From assembly GCA_964367095.1 (NCBI GenBank), contig CAYIXE010000035.1, positions 1-9,004 on the forward strand: a stretch of 9,004 nt of DNA, given 5' to 3'. Positions 4,660 to 9,004 of the stretch are shown piece after piece (the first letter of the stretch is position 1; each line of letters opens with the position of its first letter). The notes under the pieces are model-generated. The model had not been told where the DNA came from. It made no database searches and saw only the letters and a program-made list of their open reading frames with translations. The position numbers and the translations under genes were made by a program. Origin of the DNA: UBA927 sp964367095. GTDB lineage: Bacteria > Patescibacteriota > Microgenomatia > UBA10105 > UBA927.

Positions 4660-5571
4660 ATGATCAAAACTCTACCATTGGAAGAATGTGAAAACCTCTG
4701 GAAAAATATACTTGCGAAAGAAGCCATCGTCTATCCATTTTATACCTACAGCTGGCATATGGCGTGGAAAAAAACACTTGCTCCTGCCTCACACGTCCTT
4801 GTGCACTATACGGACGACGTGCTCGTTCCTTTTGTAATAACCAACAATGAAGCACATTTTTCCGGAGGAGAAGAAATTGCTGATTACTTAGATTGCATTG
4901 GGGATACGAGCAAAAAACACCTATTTTGGCAAGAACTTCTCTCATACTTAAAGAATCAAGGTGTGAATCGTATGGTTTTAAGAAATATTCCCGCAAGCTC
5001 TCCAACCAAGGATATTCTGCACAAACTTGGTGGCATCGTCACAAACGAAGATATGACCCCGACTATCCTACTTCCAAAGACCGAGAAAGACTATCTCCAG
5101 TCGCTTGAACGTAAAAATCGACATGAGTTCAAAAGGAAAATCAAAAAGTTTGAACTCTCATATCCTGATATCAATTTTTGGGTAACAGAAAAAGTAAATA
5201 TCAACGCGCTTCTTACACTTATGAAACAAGCAGACAAGAAAAAAATATTTCTGACAAACGATATGGATCAGTTTTTTAGATCTTTGCCCACTTTACCAAA
5301 CATCCAAATGCTTCAAGCTAATCTCTCAATCGTAGATGGAACTTTAGTCGCCTCGGTAATTTTTTTTATGGTAGATCGGACACTACTTCTCTATAACTCA
5401 GGGTTTGATGCTACCTATCAAGGAGCAGGATTTTACCTTAAGGCAAAAATGATACTTTGGGCTATTGAAAACAATTACACGGAATATAACTTTCTTCAGG
5501 GTCAAGAGAGATATAAATATGAACTCGGGGGCAAAGACGTTGCTGTATATCGAATAGAAAAAACGTTGTAG
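4660..5571 (+). CDS. GNAT-fold acyltransferase, CelD/BcsL (FemAB-like) family
   Basis: This is a cytoplasmic acyl-CoA or aminoacyl-dependent transferase of the Acetyltransf_6 type, a double-GNAT fold often found in surface polysaccharide loci. The 303-aa protein has a divergent N-terminal half with DYLDCIGD (75-82), the basic helix SLERKNRHEFKRKIKK (148-163), a core strand around LVASVIFFMVDRTLLLYNSGFD (229-250), YQGAGFYLKAKMI (253-265) in the position of the cofactor-binding helix, and the characteristic FLQGQERYKYELGG near the end (278-291). There is no signal peptide. Initiation at ATG 4660 is leaderless, from the shared -10 with the PIG-L gene. Pairing with a deacetylase suggests deacetylation followed by re-acylation of an amino sugar, which is inference. 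The acyl donor and acceptor are unknown. Its stop lies 3 bp from the convergent ATPase stop. Confidence 0.85.
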   Translation: MIKTLPLEECENLWKNILAKEAIVYPFYTYSWHMAWKKTLAPASHVLVHYTDDVLVPFVITNNEAHFSGGEEIADYLDCIGDTSKKHLFWQELLSYLKNQGVNRMVLRNIPASSPTKDILHKLGGIVTNEDMTPTILLPKTEKDYLQSLERKNRHEFKRKIKKFELSYPDINFWVTEKVNINALLTLMKQADKKKIFLTNDMDQFFRSLPTLPNIQMLQANLSIVDGTLVASVIFFMVDRTLLLYNSGFDATYQGAGFYLKAKMILWAIENNYTEYNFLQGQERYKYELGGKDVAVYRIEKTL

Positions 5572-5574
5572 CAC

Positions 5575-8121
5575 CTACTTTTTTACCCGCCGCAATCCCC
5601 ACGTAACCACAAACACTCCAAGAGATAGCAACAGAAGCTGGCTAAAGTACATAAGTGATAATGGTGCTGTCTCAAACACATTAGAAATGGTAGGAACATA
5701 GAGCATAAACGGATATAAAATAAACGGAAGCAGTACTGCCACCAAAAACACCGGATGCATGAGTAAACTCATCGTTTTTCTCGCTTTTGCCAAGACAAAC
5801 CAAATATCCATAAGGATGAAATGCTGGACCAGCATAATGACGGTGAATACGGCAGTCGTACGCACAAGAAGTGTGGCCGATCCTAAATCTCCCATAAAAA
5901 TACTGATAAAGCCAAAAACCGCGGTGGCAATTCCCAATATTACAATGTATCGAGTATCATGAATATCTAGTATAGAAACTCCCTTTCTTGGCTTCTCACT
6001 CATCACCCGCGGATCCCGACCGATGAATGCTAAAGATATCGCAGGTAAGCCATCGGTCACGATGTTCATATATAAAATTTGTAAAGGTGTAAGTACAGGG
6101 ATGTTAAAAAATGTTGCAGGAAGAATATAGAGCACTTCACCGAAATTACACGCCAAAAGATACATGATTGCATTTTTGATCTGACGAAAAATGGATCTCC
6201 CTTCTTCTACTGCATGGATAATGGTGGCAAAGTTATCATCGGTTATGACCATGTCTGCAGTTTCTTTGGATACGTCTGTGCCAGTTTTTCCCATAGCGAT
6301 CCCTATATCTGCTTTTTTAAGTGCCAAAACATCATTCACTCCATCACCGGTTACCGCAACCGTTTCGCCGCTTTCCTGCAAAAGCCGTACGATACGCAAT
6401 TTGTCATCAGGTGTCATGCGGGCAAATACTGAAACACGCAAAAGAATCTGTGAAAGATCGTTATCTGATATATCTTTGATTTGATTTGAGGAAATGATGG
6501 TATCACCTTTGGTAATGATCCCGCTTTCTATCCCTACTGCCTCTGCCGTCAATGCGTTGTCTCCTGTAATCATAAGTGTGCGTATCCCCGCCTGTCTCGC
6601 ACGGGAAACTGCTTGCGGAACTTGCTCCCTTACAGGATCTGCGATACCGACAAAGCCTAAAAATACTTGTTCTGACTCAATCATTTTCATATTTCCATCT
6701 TTTTTGTACGAAAACGCCATCATCCGCAGTCCAAGGCGTGCAAATACTTCAAACTCCTTTATAATCATGTGTTTCTTTTTATCAGTAAGTGCTTGAATTC
6801 CGTTTTCAGTTGCAATTTTGGTACAAATATCCAACACTGACTCAGGTGCGCCCTTGGTAAACACGTAACGATCATTCTTTTTTGAAACAATCACAGACAT
6901 GCGTTTGGTCAGCGAACTAAAAGATATTTCATCGTGGCGCAACCATGAAGATCGCATGGTTTTTACGTCCATACCGTGATTATGCGCATAGAGAAGTACT
7001 GCTCCCTCCGTCGTGTCTCCTATAACGATAGGATCATGTTTTTCGTCAATTGATGTGGCTAGAGAAGCTGTCGAACACACGATACTACAGGTCAATAATA
7101 ACGATCCCACCTCATGGGTTACAGCCTTCTTTTCATGGAATGAATAGACTGATCCGTCTATCCATATTTTTTTTACAGCCATCTTATTTGTTGTAATCGT
7201 GCCGGTTTTATCTGTCGCTACTACGGTCACGGATCCTAGTGTCTCAATTGCCGCTAAACGGCGTACTATCGCTCCACGTTTTGCCATTCGTTCCACTCCA
7301 AGCGCTAACACAATCGTCATAACCGCAGGCAATCCTTCAGGTACTGCGGCAATTGCTAAGCTTATGGCAAAAAGAAAACTTTCTAACATACTATTGCCTT
7401 TTGAAAACGAAAGAATAAATACGATTACTGCCGCGAGTATGCCGATAACCCCAATACGCTTGGTAAACGTTTCTAGCTTGACTTGAAGCGGCGTATTTGT
7501 CGTTTTCATGGACGCGAGAGTCGCAGCGATTGATCCAAATTTAGTAGAAATTCCAGTTTTTGTAACTTGCACCAATGCGCGTCCATGCGCCATCGTTGTC
7601 CCTAAAAATAATTGTGATGCATCATCGCCAGCTGTAGATTTAGAAACAGACATAGACTCACCAGTAAGCGCTGACTCATTTACCTCTACATGAAAGGCTT
7701 CAAGCATCATACAATCAGCAGGAATTTTATCCCCCTCTTCAAGCACGATGATGTCGTCAGGAACTAAACCCTTACTATCTATCCTCGTCTCTTTTCCGTC
7801 CCGAAAAACCCGCACCATAGTTATGGTGAGCGTTTTTAACGCGGATAATGCTCGCTCTGCTTTATACTCCTGAAACACGCCAAATGAAGCATTCACAAAA
7901 ACTATAACGAGAATAAACGTAGCATCAAGGGTTTCTCCGATAAGCAGCGACACGACACCAGCGCCCAAAAGAAGAAGCATCAGCGCATTATGAAATTGTG
8001 AAAGAAAACGAAAAAGCAGGGTAGGAGGCTTTGGTTCCGGAAATGAATTTGGACCAAATTGAACAAATCTTTTTTGAACTTCGTCAGCTGAAAGACCGCT
8101 GTGTGGCTTTTCCTTTATCAT
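5575..8121 (-). CDS. Calcium-type cation-transporting P-type ATPase (P2 family)
   Basis: This is an inner-membrane pump that couples ATP hydrolysis to cation export, most likely Ca2+. The 848-aa protein is full length. It has a cation-ATPase N-terminal domain (1-45), M1-M2 (about 46-82), actuator motif TGES (154-157), M3-M4 with PEGLP (261-265), phosphorylation motif DKTGT with D304, nucleotide-binding KGAPE (423-427), TGDN (519-522), TGDGVND (591-597) and M5-M10 (about 651-842). Ion-site residues match SERCA-type pumps: E262 in M4, N659/E662 in NFGE of M5, and N686/T689/D690 in MNIVTDGLP of M6. The motif after GDGVND reads VLALK rather than APALK, a variant I recall in some bacterial calcium pumps. 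An extended -10 (TGATACTAT, 8141-8133) lies 11 nt before the ATG with no Shine-Dalgarno site, so the mRNA has almost no leader. Confidence 0.93.
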   Translation of the reverse strand: MIKEKPHSGLSADEVQKRFVQFGPNSFPEPKPPTLLFRFLSQFHNALMLLLLGAGVVSLLIGETLDATFILVIVFVNASFGVFQEYKAERALSALKTLTITMVRVFRDGKETRIDSKGLVPDDIIVLEEGDKIPADCMMLEAFHVEVNESALTGESMSVSKSTAGDDASQLFLGTTMAHGRALVQVTKTGISTKFGSIAATLASMKTTNTPLQVKLETFTKRIGVIGILAAVIVFILSFSKGNSMLESFLFAISLAIAAVPEGLPAVMTIVLALGVERMAKRGAIVRRLAAIETLGSVTVVATDKTGTITTNKMAVKKIWIDGSVYSFHEKKAVTHEVGSLLLTCSIVCSTASLATSIDEKHDPIVIGDTTEGAVLLYAHNHGMDVKTMRSSWLRHDEISFSSLTKRMSVIVSKKNDRYVFTKGAPESVLDICTKIATENGIQALTDKKKHMIIKEFEVFARLGLRMMAFSYKKDGNMKMIESEQVFLGFVGIADPVREQVPQAVSRARQAGIRTLMITGDNALTAEAVGIESGIITKGDTIISSNQIKDISDNDLSQILLRVSVFARMTPDDKLRIVRLLQESGETVAVTGDGVNDVLALKKADIGIAMGKTGTDVSKETADMVITDDNFATIIHAVEEGRSIFRQIKNAIMYLLACNFGEVLYILPATFFNIPVLTPLQILYMNIVTDGLPAISLAFIGRDPRVMSEKPRKGVSILDIHDTRYIVILGIATAVFGFISIFMGDLGSATLLVRTTAVFTVIMLVQHFILMDIWFVLAKARKTMSLLMHPVFLVAVLLPFILYPFMLYVPTISNVFETAPLSLMYFSQLLLLSLGVFVVTWGLRRVKK

Positions 8122-8132
8122 AGTAGACTTCT

Positions 8133-8141
8133 ATAGTATCA
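8133..8141 (-). promoter_or_regulatory. Extended -10 promoter of the P-type ATPase
   Basis: The minus strand reads TGA-TACTAT, an extended -10 box. The predicted start near 8126 leaves only about 4-5 nt before ATG 8121. There is no good -35 hexamer. The 30-bp palindrome at 8167-8196 is centred roughly 55 bp upstream of the start, a position typical of activator sites. Confidence 0.5.
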
Positions 8142-8166
8142 GATCATCAAAGAAGTTTCATAATCC

Positions 8167-8196
8167 TTGTACCAGTGTATTAATACACTGGTACAA
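8167..8196. promoter_or_regulatory. Perfect 30-bp palindrome between divergent ATPase and tRNA-Lys promoters
   Basis: TTGTACCAGTGTATT (8167-8181) is followed immediately by its exact reverse complement (8182-8196). Neither strand has a T-tract after the hairpin, and no gene ends here, so a terminator is unlikely. The site lies between two divergent promoters, about 55 bp from one predicted start and 63 bp from the other. An operator for a dimeric regulator or a cruciform-forming repeat are the main options. Confidence 0.6.
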
Positions 8197-8229
8197 AAAA
8201 TAACTGATCTGTAAGAGCTCCGAAATATT

Positions 8230-8238
8230 TGCTATAAT
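8230..8238 (+). promoter_or_regulatory. Extended -10 promoter of tRNA-Lys and methyltransferase
   Basis: TGC-TATAAT is a consensus extended -10 box. The predicted start near 8245 lies 14 nt before the mature tRNA. No -35 hexamer is convincing. It is probably the only promoter for both the tRNA and the methyltransferase gene behind it. Confidence 0.7.
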
Positions 8239-8258
8239 ACGCTGTGTTCACATAATAT

Positions 8259-8330
8259 GGGTCGGTAGCTCAATGGTAGAGCAATTGCCTTTTAAGCAAT
8301 TGGTTCTGGGTTCGATCCCCAGCCGACCCA
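8259..8330 (+). tRNA. tRNA-Lys (anticodon TTT)
   Basis: A complete cloverleaf is present. The acceptor is GGGTCGG (8259-8265) with CCGACCC (8323-8329). The D stem is GCTC/GAGC with loop AATGGTA. The anticodon stem is ATTGC/GCAAT with loop CTTTTAA and anticodon TTT at 8291-8293. The variable loop is TGGTT. The T stem is CTGGG/CCCAG with loop TTCGATC, and A8330 is the discriminator. All stems pair fully. CCA is not encoded (CAA follows). It decodes AAA/AAG codons. The next gene's ATG begins only 3 nt after the discriminator, so the tRNA and mRNA must be parts of one transcript unless a promoter lies within the tRNA. Confidence 0.97.
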
Positions 8331-8333
8331 CAA

Positions 8334-8918
8334 ATGAAAAACTATCAATTTCAACCAAATACAGATTGGTTTACTAGAAATATCTCATACTGGGAAAAAC
8401 ATTTGACGCCATTTAAAGGAAAACCAAATTTAAAATTTCTTGAGGTAGGATCTTTTGAAGGAAGATCAGCCGTTTGGTTACTTGATCATGTGCTTTTTAC
8501 CCCCCCCTCAACACTAACGTGTGTTGATGCGTTTGAGGAACCATCAAATGATTCTTTTGATAACACATTAATTGAGTCAAATTTTTTAAAAAATATAAAA
8601 GAATCTGGGGCCGAATCATATGTACAAGTTATAAAAGGATGTTCAAAAGATATTCTTCCTACACTACATTCTTTGACATATGATTTTATTTATATTGACG
8701 CATCACACAAGGCAAAAGATGTGCTTGATGATGCCGTTTTTTCGTGGCGTCTTCTAAAGAATGGCGGTTTATTATTTTTTGACGATTATAAATACACAGA
8801 AGGTGATATTGAAATTGATCGGCCAAAAATGGCCATTGATGCATTTTTATCTGTCAGACCAACAGACTATAGAATCCTTGATCATCAGTATCAAATGTAT
8901 ATACAAAAACGTCGATAA
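8334..8918 (+). CDS. Class I SAM-dependent methyltransferase (Methyltransf_24-like)
   Basis: This enzyme is predicted to transfer a methyl group from S-adenosylmethionine to an unidentified small molecule or sugar acceptor in the cytoplasm. The 194-aa protein shows motif I FLEVGSFEGRSAVWL (35-49), an acidic ribose-binding end of strand 2 in CVDAFEEP (63-70), FIYIDASHKAKDVLDD (118-133), and LLKNGGLLFFDDY (140-152). The IDASH and FDDY motifs are typical of Methyltransf_24 enzymes, which often bind metal and act as O-methyltransferases. A full N-terminal lead-in (1-34) supports ATG 8334. There is no Shine-Dalgarno site, because the preceding bases belong to tRNA-Lys; 3' processing of the tRNA would leave only CAA before the ATG. 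The gene looks AT-richer than the fbaB-fbp operon, which hints at acquisition. A 6-bp hairpin (CGTCGA/TCGACG, 8910-8926) straddles the stop codon without a clear T-tract. Confidence 0.88.
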   Translation: MKNYQFQPNTDWFTRNISYWEKHLTPFKGKPNLKFLEVGSFEGRSAVWLLDHVLFTPPSTLTCVDAFEEPSNDSFDNTLIESNFLKNIKESGAESYVQVIKGCSKDILPTLHSLTYDFIYIDASHKAKDVLDDAVFSWRLLKNGGLLFFDDYKYTEGDIEIDRPKMAIDAFLSVRPTDYRILDHQYQMYIQKRR

Positions 8919-8950
8919 ACTCGACGGAGAGTATTCATTTATCTTTTGTG

Positions 8951-9003
8951 TTAATCTCTCTTCGGGTCAATTCCCCGACGCTCTGCGTCGTATAATACAT
9001 GCG
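8951..9003 (-). repeat. Right copy of 53-bp terminal inverted repeat
   Basis: This is the exact reverse complement of 1-53, with the same nested hairpins (8976-8990 and 8962-8978). It begins 32 bp after the methyltransferase stop; the bases between carry no recognisable feature. One further base (9004) completes the window. Confidence 0.9.
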
Positions 9004-9004
9004 T

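Noticed and set aside
6191..7693. Several plus-strand frames of 60-100 codons inside the P-type ATPase gene
   Set aside because: They lie antisense to strongly conserved ATPase motifs and have low-complexity translations, as expected of shadow frames.
8167..8196. Intrinsic terminator at the 30-bp palindrome
   Set aside because: No gene on either strand ends nearby and the A-run follows the stem on the plus strand (T-run before it on the minus strand), so no U-tract would follow the hairpin.
1..9004. Reading the whole window as a transposon with terminal inverted repeats
   Set aside because: No transposase, integrase or replication gene is present, and the content is housekeeping. A dispersed repeat at contig ends explains the symmetry more simply.

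Overview
The window most likely comes from a small-genome bacterium of the Candidate Phyla Radiation (Patescibacteria, Parcubacteria-like). This is inferred, not proved. The clues are an AT-rich sequence at first reading, very tight gene packing, tRNA genes without encoded CCA, several genes with no Shine-Dalgarno site whose ATG sits at the expected transcription start, and long A/T-flanked hairpin terminators. The content is mostly chromosomal: two tRNAs, a gluconeogenic gene pair, a P-type cation pump, a PIG-L deacetylase, a GNAT/CelD-type acetyltransferase and a SAM methyltransferase. The window is bounded by one perfect 53-bp repeat in inverted orientation, so its ends are either copies of a dispersed palindromic repeat where an assembly stopped or the ends of an unusual element.

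Layout from left to right. Positions 1-53 are the left repeat copy, and 54-399 contain no gene I can recognise. A small minus-strand hypothetical gene (400-690) stands divergent to tRNA-Glu(TTC) (777-850). The tRNA is followed by a bidirectional hairpin and a 200-bp non-coding structured array that ends in a second exact copy of the last 17 bases of the tRNA locus. Next comes the minus-strand operon fbaB-fbp (2921 to 1073), with a good promoter, strong SD sites and a 1-nt gap. A small helical protein (3412-3116, minus) and a coiled-coil protein (3543-3989, plus) diverge from a shared promoter region. The PIG-L deacetylase (minus) and acetyltransferase (plus) diverge from a 20-odd-bp gap holding a palindromic -10 box that can serve both strands. 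A calcium-type P-ATPase (8121-5575, minus) stands divergent to tRNA-Lys(TTT), with a perfect 30-bp palindrome between them. The SAM methyltransferase starts 3 nt after the tRNA-Lys discriminator base. The right repeat copy closes the window.

How the genes fit together. FbaB and Fbp catalyse consecutive gluconeogenic steps, from triose phosphates to fructose 1,6-bisphosphate to fructose 6-phosphate. That product can feed sugar-nucleotide and envelope glycan synthesis. The deacetylase/acetyltransferase pair and the methyltransferase look like small-molecule or glycan-modifying enzymes, but their substrates cannot be read from sequence. The most unusual signals are regulatory or structural: the tRNA-Glu-linked array, the symmetric leaderless promoter, and the tRNA-Lys/methyltransferase junction where tRNA 3' processing would release an almost leaderless mRNA.
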